NCBI GenBank assembly: GCA_964017145.1 | Contig: OZ024843.1 | Coordinates: forward strand, 3,986,443 to 4,050,442 | DNA length: 64,000 bases | Direction: 5' to 3' | Source: Agrocybe praecox | Taxonomy: Eukaryota; Basidiomycota; Agaricomycetes; Agaricales; Agrocybaceae | In this document: piece by piece, positions 46,345 through 55,422 of the stretch | Numbering within the stretch: the stretch's first letter is position 1 | How the letters are laid out: each line of letters opens with the position of its first letter | Translations under genes and position numbers: made by a program | The notes under the pieces: model-generated | The model's database searches: none | What the model was told of the DNA's origin: nothing | What the model saw: the letters and a program-made list of their open reading frames with translations, nothing else

Positions 46345-47129
46345 TGATACGCCGTCGAGCCTCCTAGGTGCGAAACAACAAAAACAAAAATATAGAGTGG
46401 TCGTACACCAAGGATACTCGATGTAGATAGCGTAGATAAGTGCGGGTGTGCTTCCGAGGCTTCAAAACCAAGGTAAAACGAAATGGCAGAGTGTAAGTGT
46501 AGATAGACACTTCGAACCACTCTGGAGCAAGATAACGACGAGTAACGAGAGTTCTAGTTGCCTAAAACTGTAGACGAGATAATAGAGACGAGAACGAGAC
46601 CGAAATCGAGTGGTACAACTTAGTGTATTTTATCTACAATATATACAACACTTTTTATACTACTTCAAAGAAAATCTACATAAATGGGTCAAATAAGCCA
46701 AGAGAACCAATCGTATGGGCTAAGAAAATATAATGAATAGTAACGAACACGAAATGTATTTTTACAGATTTTTAACAATCATGAGGAAGCCAGAAATTGA
46801 AGTTCAAGACGTTGCAATGTTGAAAAGTGCGAAGTTGGCGGAGTTTCGGCACTTTCCGAGCACGCAATGATGCCGCACATGGTAAATTGGGGTTGGCTCG
46901 AAGACCGTGATTTTGAAGAATAAAACATAGAATGATAGGAAATAGTGTAAAATGGGGTTATAATACATAAGAAAAATGGAGAATTCAACGGGGGAATCAG
47001 CTGTGCACGGCCTCATTATGGTGAGCGCATTTTTGATGCGTTTGATGCGCGCGTCCAAATCCGGAAGTGGCTGTGCCACAAACGCGGACTTAGTCGAAAT
47101 TCGCGTTCAAAGCTACGGCACGCTCATCA
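46345..47129 (-). repeat. 3' LTR of the inner Gypsy element
   Basis: 785 bp, apparently identical to 53660-54444. It contains a minus-strand TATAAAAAG (46651-46659). Short frames inside it occur identically in both LTRs and are not treated as genes. Confidence 0.93.
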
Positions 47130-47147
47130 TCTCCTCCCTACTGAAAT
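47130..47147 (-). promoter_or_regulatory. Polypurine tract next to the inner 3' LTR
   Basis: On the minus strand ATTTCAGTAGGGAGGAGA adjoins the 3' LTR and is the likely primer for plus-strand DNA synthesis. An exact 18-nt copy lies 288 bp upstream at 47418-47435. Confidence 0.7.
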
Positions 47148-47417
47148 ACTGACTGTCCCCAGTCAGCCGAGAACGAAAGGGGGTAATGTATGGATGGAAT
47201 AAAAGCGAAAATGAGGGAAAATAAGTGAAAATGACTCCATAAAATGAATGCAAGGTCAAATAAACAAATAAAATGTATGAGATGGGGCATGTAAAGTGAA
47301 TGAATAAGAAATAGGGTGTGTCAAAAATGAAGGTAAGAAATATAGAACATTGTGAATAAAAATAAAAAGGGGAATGATGTGATAAATTGAGGAAAAATGC
47401 GATATGTAAGGAGGGCT

Positions 47418-47435
47418 TCTCCTCCCTACTGAAAT
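47418..47435 (-). promoter_or_regulatory. Second exact copy of the inner element's polypurine tract
   Basis: ATTTCAGTAGGGAGGAGA, identical to 47130-47147, directly after the pol stop region. It could be an additional plus-strand primer or the end of a duplicated 3' segment. Confidence 0.6.
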
Positions 47436-47446
47436 CTTGAGTGTGG

Positions 47447-50400
47447 TTAATCTTCTTGTCTTGAGGGGTCTTCTTCATCATCTGAGTCAAGCACGTTGTC
47501 GTCTTCGGGATCTGGAGATGTAGAGCTCTCAAGCTCTCGTAGACGTTGAAGGGAAACATCGAGTAATTCGTCAAGAGGAGGTAGATCGAGTTTTTGCCTA
47601 GAGAAATAAGGAATGACTCGAAATGCAGCGATTGGGCGATCGAAAAGGGTACCATCGAGCTCGGAAAGAATGTAGGCACCTCCACGGCTTCTGGATATGA
47701 CGATAAGGGGCCCGAGATAGCGAGGACGCATCTTCCTGTTGAGTGACTTCTCGATTCTCGTGTTCCTAATGAGTACAAGGTCTCCTAATTTGAAATCGAA
47801 GTCTCGGATCGTGTTGAGGTGTTCCTCTTCGAAACGAGCGGCAGCTTTGAGTCGTGCTTCGTAAACCCTCGAATGTAGACGCTCCAAATCGTCTCGACGC
47901 TTAGATAGAGCTATAGCGCGACGTGCAATGAGATCGGTGGTCGATAAGATGGAATCTGGAGGTGGGAGAAGATAGTTAGCTTCGGAGATGTCGAAAGGGA
48001 GTAGTGGTTGTGTTCCTGTGAGTGCAAAATATGGAGCGCACCCCATGCGACGACGAATAGTGACTCGTTCCGACCAGAAGACGTAGTGCGCGTATCTTGA
48101 CCATTTAGATTGGTCTCCATCCGATGCTTTGAAGAGAGCCTGACGAACATCGAAGTGGCTCCGCTCGACGATCCCATTTGCACGAGAGTTGTAGCCCGAA
48201 ATGCGAATATAATTGATGTGGTATCGCTTGGCCAAATACTCGATTGCTTTGACGATTGGGGGGCCGTTGTCCGTGACGATTTCGACTAGTGCACCATATC
48301 TAAAGATAAGATCTCGCATGATAAACTCTCCGACGGTCCTAGCGGTCTCGCGTCGAAGCTTGTCGAATTCTGGGAAGTGACATAGAGAGCAACGAGCCTG
48401 AATGATATACTTGAAGCCTTCGGACGTAGGTAGATGCATAGTATCGATGTAGACTTTAGCAAATAATGGAGCAGGCGTAGCGACGACCGGTGGGATGAGT
48501 ACATTCTGAGTACGACGGAGTTGACAGATATGACATGTCCGAACGAACCACGAGATATCGAAGGCCATGAACGGCCACCAAAAGCGTTCACTGATAAGAG
48601 CATTCGTTGCGAAGAAGCCATGATGCCCAACTTCGTTGTGAGCCGATGAAATGATGAAGAGACGTCGGTGAGTTGGTACTACGAGTTTGTGTCGTCCTTG
48701 ATGGTCCTTTCGCCATAAGCGTTGCGAAGAAACAAAGAACTCAGTGCAGTATCGAAGAAACTTCTCGTATTCACTGTCTTGCATGTTGTCCGGTCGAGTG
48801 AGTGTCTCATGCCAAGTCTGGACCGTGAGGATGCGTTCGTCGGCCTTGTGTGCTGCGTCAGATCGAGGAATAATTGAGTAAGGAGTGGTAGATGTAGATG
48901 TCGACGTTTCAGGAAGGTTAGAAGTGTCTTGAGGTACGGAAATGTCTTGAGGTGATGTTGAATTAATGTAGATAAGGATGGGAGGTTGAATAACAGGAGA
49001 TCGATGTGTCGGATTGAGTATATGTAGAAAACCGTGCATGTTGTCAATCCAATCTTCAAAGTCATCTTCAGGTTCGGGTTCGTCTTCGGGCTGATGTCGA
49101 CGTCGAGATAATCCATCTGGACCATGATGAGTACCTGGGACATGAATTAGTTCGAATTGAAACATGAGGATGGCTGCTATCCATCGGTTTATAGTTGCTG
49201 AGGGTGCGATATCTGGATTTGAAAGCATTCCCTTGATGTATTTGGCGTCCACTTCGACGATTAAGTTCCTTACTCCAATAATATAGAGTTTGAGTGATCG
49301 TAGAGCGCGAAATAAGCCGTAGAGTTCGAGTTTAGGTTGAGAATAACGAGATTCTCGATCGTTGAGAGTGATAGAGCCGAAACGAGCATAGTAGCGAACT
49401 CGGGGGTTGTCTGAGTCGCATTGAGAGAGGATGTGGCCAATTGCAATGTAAGAAGTGTCGACAGAAACAATAACAGGTGAGGGAGAGGTGTAATCGATAG
49501 GTCGGAGTGCTGGAGATGTGAGGAGAGCATTCTTGAGGTCTTCTTGAGCGTTGTCTTGGTCTTGAGTCCATTGGAAGTCGGTTCCTTTGCGCATGAGCTT
49601 AGTGAGATGATGTGCACGATAGGCAAAGTTGCGGATGAATATCCTGCAAACCCCGATCGTTCCTAAGAAAGATCGAACATCAGAAAGGTCCTTACAAGGT
49701 CCCCACTTAACGATAGCAGATAAACAAGAAGTATCGGGTAGACGGCCTTCATATGTGCATCGGTGTCCGAGGATCGTAATCTCGGAAGCGCAGAGAGTCG
49801 ATTTGAAACCGGAGAATGTTCCGCCAGAGTACTTCATATGTTGCACGATGCGATTAAGGCCTTGAAAGTGCTCCCAGACGAATCGTCGGATGCCTGGATT
49901 TTCCGGAATCATTTCGAAGTCGCCAGTAGGAAGAATGTATCGAGACTTCGGGCCTTTGATAGGGACGTCATCGATGTAGGGAACGGTTGTATGAGGGATT
50001 TCTGGTTGTAGAATATATGTAACATCATCATGAAAGATTGGGACCGAGTTGGTCCATCCCATAGGAAGTGTAGTGAGTCGGAGAGCACCAAAAGGCGTTT
50101 GGAAAGTAGTGTAGTCGCGTGAAGATTCAGCCAGTGCACGCTCGTCGTACCCAACGAATAAATCAAGAAGTCCAACGCATGCAAGAGCCGCAAACTGCTC
50201 TGCAACTTGGTCCGTGAATGGAGTGACTCCTGAATGCGCAATAGTGACGGCGTTGAGCGGTTCGAGCGATTGGACAATGCGTAACAATACTCCATCCTTT
50301 TTGACTACAGCAAACCATCCACCACGATAGGAAGCACAGGATCCTTCGAGAACTCCGGCGTCGATCTTCTTCTGAAGGAGTTTACATAACTCATGATAAA

Positions 50401-51001
50401 TACCCGGTGGAATAGGTCGATTCTTGACGATCCAAGGCTTGTGCGGGACGACTGGTATCTCTACTGGAGGGAAGAAGTCTTCACGGAAATGTCCTCGCTC
50501 CGTATCATTCCATGCGAAGCCATCTTGATGTAACATCATGAAATGATGCATGAGGTTCCGTTCAGCCGGTAGGAGAAATCCTGGAGGGTGTGCGATGTCA
50601 AAAAGCTTCTTTCTTTCTTCAGTATAGCGACCGGTGGGTGTGAAAGGAGGTGGAATAGGATCGAGGGTAGGTAGAGTAGCGAGGGGATCACCAGAGATGT
50701 TGCGAACGACTCGATATTTGTCTGGTAGTTCGCCGTAGATAGGGCGGATTTTCTTCGAGACAGGCTTGTATTTCTTTTTAGAGTTAGCAAAAATAACATG
50801 AGGGGAATTGTCTGAGTGAGTTGAAGAGCTAGAAAATAAATGAGAGTCGAGAGATGAAGGCATATGAGTGTAGAACAATGTAGATACGTCGAATGAGGGA
50901 ATAGATTGCGAGATAGAAGGAATGTCCGGGTTACAAGCTGAAAAATAAGAGAGTGAAGATGTTGTCAAGGAGTCTAGTTCTTGAACGGCGCTAATGTGCA
51001 T
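47447..51001 (-). CDS. pol: Pol of the inner Gypsy element (RT-RH-IN)
   Basis: 1,184 codons from ATG 51001; the frame is open further upstream for 25 codons into the end of Gag-PR. The first 200 residues are a Ser/Pro-rich linker and RT lead-in. RT: PWIVKNRPIPPGIYHELCKL, YTTFQTPFGALRLTTLPMGW and the active site VPYIDDVPIKGP. RNase H: PVIVSVDTSYIAIGHILSQ. Integrase: the zinc module GHHGFFATNALISERFWWP with CHICQLRR, and catalytic residues in VYIDTMHLP, IVTDNGPP and ANGIVERSHFDV. It has no chromodomain; the tail is acidic (DSDDEEDPSRQED). The protease lies in the preceding ORF instead, unlike the outer element. Confidence 0.93.
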   Translation of the reverse strand: MHISAVQELDSLTTSSLSYFSACNPDIPSISQSIPSFDVSTLFYTHMPSSLDSHLFSSSSTHSDNSPHVIFANSKKKYKPVSKKIRPIYGELPDKYRVVRNISGDPLATLPTLDPIPPPFTPTGRYTEERKKLFDIAHPPGFLLPAERNLMHHFMMLHQDGFAWNDTERGHFREDFFPPVEIPVVPHKPWIVKNRPIPPGIYHELCKLLQKKIDAGVLEGSCASYRGGWFAVVKKDGVLLRIVQSLEPLNAVTIAHSGVTPFTDQVAEQFAALACVGLLDLFVGYDERALAESSRDYTTFQTPFGALRLTTLPMGWTNSVPIFHDDVTYILQPEIPHTTVPYIDDVPIKGPKSRYILPTGDFEMIPENPGIRRFVWEHFQGLNRIVQHMKYSGGTFSGFKSTLCASEITILGHRCTYEGRLPDTSCLSAIVKWGPCKDLSDVRSFLGTIGVCRIFIRNFAYRAHHLTKLMRKGTDFQWTQDQDNAQEDLKNALLTSPALRPIDYTSPSPVIVSVDTSYIAIGHILSQCDSDNPRVRYYARFGSITLNDRESRYSQPKLELYGLFRALRSLKLYIIGVRNLIVEVDAKYIKGMLSNPDIAPSATINRWIAAILMFQFELIHVPGTHHGPDGLSRRRHQPEDEPEPEDDFEDWIDNMHGFLHILNPTHRSPVIQPPILIYINSTSPQDISVPQDTSNLPETSTSTSTTPYSIIPRSDAAHKADERILTVQTWHETLTRPDNMQDSEYEKFLRYCTEFFVSSQRLWRKDHQGRHKLVVPTHRRLFIISSAHNEVGHHGFFATNALISERFWWPFMAFDISWFVRTCHICQLRRTQNVLIPPVVATPAPLFAKVYIDTMHLPTSEGFKYIIQARCSLCHFPEFDKLRRETARTVGEFIMRDLIFRYGALVEIVTDNGPPIVKAIEYLAKRYHINYIRISGYNSRANGIVERSHFDVRQALFKASDGDQSKWSRYAHYVFWSERVTIRRRMGCAPYFALTGTQPLLPFDISEANYLLPPPDSILSTTDLIARRAIALSKRRDDLERLHSRVYEARLKAAARFEEEHLNTIRDFDFKLGDLVLIRNTRIEKSLNRKMRPRYLGPLIVISRSRGGAYILSELDGTLFDRPIAAFRVIPYFSRQKLDLPPLDELLDVSLQRLRELESSTSPDPEDDNVLDSDDEEDPSRQED

Positions 51002-51051
51002 ATGACCGTCTACGATCTCGAGTTTAAGCGCCAGTTCTTGAGCATAAGACT

Positions 51052-53340
51052 CTAGATCCTCTGCCTGCGAAAATCCTCATCTCCCGAGCGTATAAAACGA
51101 GGCATACCACGAGGTGCAGTTGGTACTGTAGAAGTACGACCCGAGTTTGGATCGTGCACGGTGACGGTCTGATCTTCATTCCCAAAATTGCGAACTACAC
51201 TCTCAGTAAGCACATCGAATGGGCGACCAAATAGGATGTCGTATGCAGGCTCTCGGATGACATGAACTTGCATGTAGAGTGTGACATTGCCTACGCAGAA
51301 CGGGACGTTCCGAGCGAGACCGAGAGAGAGATCTTCGGTTCCATTGGCAGACTGCATGTTGAGTATAATTGTGGGGTCGTAGACGAGAGATAGTGCATGA
51401 CAGACGGCCTCGGACATCGCAATAATTTGGCAGCCAGGATCCAGAATGCACTCGATCTTCATTGAGTTGTCGACGATGGGAAAGATAGAACGAAGGGCGG
51501 CAGATTCCTTTGCAACAATAAGTTTGCTGTGATCGGGTCTTTCGCCAGGACCAAGAGACCTGTAGTATTGCTCGAACCGATCAGGAATAACGGTAGATCC
51601 ATCAGGAGGACTGCGATGTTGGCTAGCCGGAATGGCTATAGACGTAGACATTGAGCTGACGGTATTGTGTAGACGTTCCTGAGTCCTATTTTGCTCGAGC
51701 ATGTTCGCTTGGACTTGTGGAGTTGAATTGACGTTCCGTTTAGGTGTGGTTGCATCCCTGTACAGTGAGCGAACGTCTGGAGCGATTGACAAGAGTTCGC
51801 GTTGCGAGATAGTCACTTGAGCATCGAGAGAGCGATTGTAGACGGTAGATACGACGTCTGGGCTTTGAATAGGTGGTTGGTTACGATATGCGGGCTCAGC
51901 TTTCTTCGGAGCGTTCTTGTTTGGTGCAGCAACGTTCCTATGCTGAGGGGGAAGGTAGCTGGCATCCTGAGCGTTCCTAAATGGATGTTCAGGCTCATTA
52001 TTGACGGAGGATGGATAATTAGTCGATGTAGAGGCATTGGAGGTATTAGAAGTTGATTGGGAAGTGTCTTGATCGGATGTAGATGTAGATGTAGATGGTA
52101 CTTCAGTAATGCCTGAGTTTGATATCTCCTGATCTTCTTCGGGAGTTGTTGCCCTAGCTTTCTGAGCACGAGTACGAATGTGAGGAACAAAACCTGGACG
52201 CTGAGCACGAAGATTAAAAAGCTCAGCTTCCAATAAAGCGATCCGATCGTCAGCAGTGAGTTGGTAGATAGGTTGAGACGAGTTTGAAGTTGATGTAGAT
52301 GGTGTAGAGCTGTTGGTAGATGTATTGTTGGTAGATGAGATCGTGTGGAGCATAGTGCTAGCTGTAATAGAAGCTGTGGCTAGTTGTCCAGGATTCCTGC
52401 GATGCCATTCGTCGATACGATCCTTGAGTAAGTTGCCTGGAATGTCTCGAGGTACGAAGGCGCCTGTAGGTAAGACAACCTTGCCTTCTGTATTTCGTTT
52501 GAGCTTCCCAGCACGTCGATATTCTTCCACAAGATCGCAGTTTCGAATGAAGTGATCCTTCCCACAGAAGTTACAACGTAGATCTCGAGTACCAGAGTCT
52601 GATGAGGTTGGATTTGCACGAGGACGGTTCTGAGTGCTATTGATAGCCTCAATGATCGACTTGGTGAATTCTGTAAAGATAGAACCGATATGCTCGGGTT
52701 TGACGACTGCGTCGAGACTAGGGGATATAGAGGAAGAGGTGGCAGCACTCATAACAGAAGAATGAGTCCCATGAAGAACGAAACGAGCCGCAGCTTGAAC
52801 CTCTGAGATATCGTATGGCTCGTCAGGAAGATGGTCGAGGAATTTGAGCTGTAGACGTTGAGAAATCTTCGCCCAAAGGGATGATTGGAAGCCTCGGACG
52901 TAGGCACGCTTCTGTTCGATGTCAGATAGCCGTCCCTTCGATATAAGGAATTTAGTAATGGCCAGAAATTGCGAATGGTACTCAGCAAGGTCAGATAGTG
53001 TATGAATGCCTTGACGGTTGCGATTCCCGATGAGTAAGTCCATATCCGACATGCTATACTTGTATTCTTCATCGGCATCTGGGTAGAGCTCCTTAATTGA
53101 CTTTTTGAAGTCATCATAGGTCTTGGTAGCATCGGAAAATTCGGGTAATGTCTCCCAGATGTCAGCGACGTCGATATTGACATAACGAGTGGTATGGCGC
53201 TTTTTCTCTTCTTGATTTGTAACCGTAGCGGCTGTGAAGTGGAACTCGAGCTCGGAGAAATATCTCTTGAGTTCTCTTGGCTTTGAGGGGTCGAATGTTG
53301 GTGCACTACGATCGCCACGAGCTGGCATACGAGTAGTCAT
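51052..53340 (-). CDS. gag: Gag-protease of the inner Gypsy element
   Basis: 762 residues from ATG 53340. The N-terminal gag core has FDPSKPRELKRYFSELEFHF and ISKGRLSDIEQKRAYVRGFQ. A zinc knuckle near residue 260 is CNFCGKDHFIRNC, with spacing CX2CX3HX4C, one residue shorter than usual. A long Ser/Thr/Asn-rich linker follows. The C-terminal 150 residues look like a retropepsin: ILDPGCQIIAMSEAVCHAL, where DPG takes the place of D(S/T)G, and AYDILFGRPFDVL, the usual ILGRPF-type strand. It ends at TAG 51052. The pol frame is -1 relative to it. Confidence 0.88.
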   Translation of the reverse strand: MTTRMPARGDRSAPTFDPSKPRELKRYFSELEFHFTAATVTNQEEKKRHTTRYVNIDVADIWETLPEFSDATKTYDDFKKSIKELYPDADEEYKYSMSDMDLLIGNRNRQGIHTLSDLAEYHSQFLAITKFLISKGRLSDIEQKRAYVRGFQSSLWAKISQRLQLKFLDHLPDEPYDISEVQAAARFVLHGTHSSVMSAATSSSISPSLDAVVKPEHIGSIFTEFTKSIIEAINSTQNRPRANPTSSDSGTRDLRCNFCGKDHFIRNCDLVEEYRRAGKLKRNTEGKVVLPTGAFVPRDIPGNLLKDRIDEWHRRNPGQLATASITASTMLHTISSTNNTSTNSSTPSTSTSNSSQPIYQLTADDRIALLEAELFNLRAQRPGFVPHIRTRAQKARATTPEEDQEISNSGITEVPSTSTSTSDQDTSQSTSNTSNASTSTNYPSSVNNEPEHPFRNAQDASYLPPQHRNVAAPNKNAPKKAEPAYRNQPPIQSPDVVSTVYNRSLDAQVTISQRELLSIAPDVRSLYRDATTPKRNVNSTPQVQANMLEQNRTQERLHNTVSSMSTSIAIPASQHRSPPDGSTVIPDRFEQYYRSLGPGERPDHSKLIVAKESAALRSIFPIVDNSMKIECILDPGCQIIAMSEAVCHALSLVYDPTIILNMQSANGTEDLSLGLARNVPFCVGNVTLYMQVHVIREPAYDILFGRPFDVLTESVVRNFGNEDQTVTVHDPNSGRTSTVPTAPRGMPRFIRSGDEDFRRQRI

Positions 53341-53638
53341 GATGTGAGAAGTGATGTGTGACGTTGAAAGAGGAGTTGGGGATGGTAGATCGACGAAAAG
53401 ATACGAAAGTGAAGGTGTAGATGATGATGTAGATAGAGAAACTGGTAGATCAGATGGTGAATAAAGTGGTGAAGTGGGTGAATGTAGATTGTTATGTGTA
53501 GCTTGAGAGTCGGGTACAAGAATAAAGAGCGAGTCGTCGGCAAGGTTATTGGGGTTTTGGAACGCAGCAATGAGCTCGTCACGAAGGGTTTGTTGACGAG
53601 TACGAGGTTGGTTTGAAGGCGCAATGATTTAAGAAGCA

Positions 53639-53656
53639 CCCTCACGGTGGGCTCCA
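53639..53656 (-). promoter_or_regulatory. tRNA-type primer binding site of the inner element
   Basis: Three bases after the 5' LTR, the minus strand reads TGGAGCCCACCGTGAGGG. A site beginning TGG is complementary to the CCA end of a tRNA. Which tRNA is unknown; it would have to end ...GGGCTCCA. Confidence 0.65.
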
Positions 53657-53659
53657 AAA

Positions 53660-54444
53660 TGATACGCCGTCGAGCCTCCTAGGTGCGAAACAACAAAAAC
53701 AAAAATATAGAGTGGTCGTACACCAAGGATACTCGATGTAGATAGCGTAGATAAGTGCGGGTGTGCTTCCGAGGCTTCAAAACCAAGGTAAAACGAAATG
53801 GCAGAGTGTAAGTGTAGATAGACACTTCGAACCACTCTGGAGCAAGATAACGACGAGTAACGAGAGTTCTAGTTGCCTAAAACTGTAGACGAGATAATAG
53901 AGACGAGAACGAGACCGAAATCGAGTGGTACAACTTAGTGTATTTTATCTACAATATATACAACACTTTTTATACTACTTCAAAGAAAATCTACATAAAT
54001 GGGTCAAATAAGCCAAGAGAACCAATCGTATGGGCTAAGAAAATATAATGAATAGTAACGAACACGAAATGTATTTTTACAGATTTTTAACAATCATGAG
54101 GAAGCCAGAAATTGAAGTTCAAGACGTTGCAATGTTGAAAAGTGCGAAGTTGGCGGAGTTTCGGCACTTTCCGAGCACGCAATGATGCCGCACATGGTAA
54201 ATTGGGGTTGGCTCGAAGACCGTGATTTTGAAGAATAAAACATAGAATGATAGGAAATAGTGTAAAATGGGGTTATAATACATAAGAAAAATGGAGAATT
54301 CAACGGGGGAATCAGCTGTGCACGGCCTCATTATGGTGAGCGCATTTTTGATGCGTTTGATGCGCGCGTCCAAATCCGGAAGTGGCTGTGCCACAAACGC
54401 GGACTTAGTCGAAATTCGCGTTCAAAGCTACGGCACGCTCATCA
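53660..54444 (-). repeat. 5' LTR of the inner Gypsy element
   Basis: 785 bp; see the 3' LTR. The TATAAAAAG box, on the minus strand at 53966-53974, is a candidate promoter for the element. Confidence 0.93.
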
Positions 54445-54448
54445 TCAC
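54445..54448. repeat. Target site duplication TCAC, right copy
   Basis: TCAC follows the inner element and also precedes it at 46341-46344. Four bases is short for Gypsy elements but is seen in some lineages. Confidence 0.75.
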
Positions 54449-54727
54449 ACACAACACACAGCAGAGAGTGAGAAATCCAGTAGAAACAGAGGTGTCTTGA
54501 GGAGATGTTGAAATTGGGGAGGGAGAAATGATGTAAAAGATTGGGAGGATATTGGAGGTTGAAGGGTTGGTAATGATGATGATGATGATATATGTGGTGA
54601 GAGGATGTGAGGGAAAATGGTGGAAAGAAAGATGAATAGATTGGTGTAGATAAATGTAGGTTGGTGTAGGTGAGGGTAAGATGATGGATGGTGATTGGTG
54701 GAGTTGTCTGAGATAGCTTCAATCTTC
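54449..54727 (-). other. LTR-proximal part of the outer element's leader
   Basis: 279 bp between the outer 5' LTR and the inner insertion. It starts, on the minus strand, with GA and the self-priming PBS, and has no coding capacity. Confidence 0.8.
54715..54725 (-). promoter_or_regulatory. Self-priming PBS of the outer chromovirus
   Basis: The minus strand reads AGATTGAAGCT two bases after the 5' LTR. Its exact complement AGCTTCAATCT occurs inside the LTR (minus strand, 54884 down to 54874), 34 nt after the start of TATATATA (54911-54918), where transcription should begin. Tf1 of fission yeast primes with the first 11 nt of its own RNA in this way. Confidence 0.7.
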
Positions 54728-54778
54728 TGTCAGGGCAACACTAAGATCAGTGTGACAAGGCCACCAACAAAGACAAAG

Positions 54779-54812
<34 letters not shown>

Positions 54813-55232
54813 AAAGAGAGAGAGACACTCAATGGTTCTAAGAGATCACACCAATGATAGTGGATATCCTAAGAGATTGAAGCTGGGGCTACAGCTACCT
54901 ACATGTCCAGTATATATACCCTACAGCTATTCTAGAATATTCCTACATTACATCATAAAACAAAAGGATGAGTAAGACAATGACATCATAAAGGAATGAT
55001 GAATAAGACAATGACATCATGAAACAAGGAGAAGAATGATGTGGAGCAATTGAGGCAGTGCTCATGGGAAATAAAGATGATAAGTATCTAATCAAGAATC
55101 TAAGTGATAATCAATGAGATAATCAAGGAGATAATCAAAGATGTAAAAGAGATAAGATATCTACATAATTAAGAAAGGGAAAAATGCGAAATAAATATAT
55201 AAAAATAGAGAAAAATAGGGGAAACCCTGACA
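54728..55232 (-). repeat. 5' LTR of the outer Gypsy element
   Basis: 505 bp, apparently identical to 40612-41116. Contains the promoter TATATATA (54911-54918, minus) and the 11-nt self-primer (54874-54884). Confidence 0.93.
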
Positions 55233-55237
55233 ACATG
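55233..55237. repeat. Target site duplication ACATG, right copy
   Basis: Exact copy of 40607-40611. Confidence 0.9.
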
Positions 55238-55422
55238 TGTACGAAATACTAATCATTTTGTTTTACATTCTCCTTCAATTATTATCAACAAAATTTCAAT
55301 GTGATTGCGGCATCTGTTTGCTTCGCTTTTACTGCTGTGCCGTTCCTCGTAAATCGTTATATTACGCTTTTATCTTGCTGTGCTGTGCCGTGCTGTGCCG
55401 TGCTGTGCTGTGCTGTTGCTAG

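Larger units (their letters stand above)
46345..54444 (-). mobile_element. Inner Ty3/Gypsy element, 785-bp LTRs
   Basis: Direct repeats 46345-47129 and 53660-54444, each 785 bp with TGAT...ATCA ends, flanked by TCAC at 46341-46344 and 54445-54448. The minus-strand order is 5' LTR, tRNA-type PBS (53639-53656), Gag-PR (51052-53340), Pol (47447-51001), a non-coding 3' segment with two copies of a purine tract, and 3' LTR. The element is 8,100 bp, both ORFs are open, and the LTRs look identical by eye. It is inserted in the leader of the outer chromovirus and so is the youngest event in the nest. Confidence 0.95.
40612..55232 (-). mobile_element. Outer Ty3/Gypsy chromovirus, 505-bp LTRs, itself interrupted
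   Basis: Two 505-bp direct repeats, TGTCAGGG...CCCTGACA, bound 14,621 bp and are flanked by ACATG on both sides. The element reads on the minus strand: 5' LTR 54728-55232, self-priming PBS 54715-54725, gag 45007-46092, pol 41117-44998, purine tract, 3' LTR 40612-41116. An 8,100-bp second element is inserted in the leader between the PBS and gag. Without it and its 4-bp duplication, the element is 6,517 bp. LTRs appear identical by eye and gag and pol are open, so insertion is recent. Confidence 0.95.
40587..55422 (+). other. Intron of YR ORF1, expanded by nested LTR elements
   Basis: Donor GTGCATT at 40587 and acceptor TTGCTAG ending 55422 join two phase-0 exons. Removing the 14,621-bp LTR element and one ACATG copy leaves a 210-bp intron. 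Its 3' part carries tandem TGCTGTGCCG-type decamers (about 55378-55420) just before the acceptor. The splice prediction rests on frame continuity and on typical GT-AG borders, not on expression data. Confidence 0.6.

Noticed and set aside
46779..47079. Open frames of 69 and 91 codons inside the inner LTR, repeated at 54094-54394
   Set aside because: They are identical because the LTRs are identical; they lie across LTR promoter sequence and resemble no protein.
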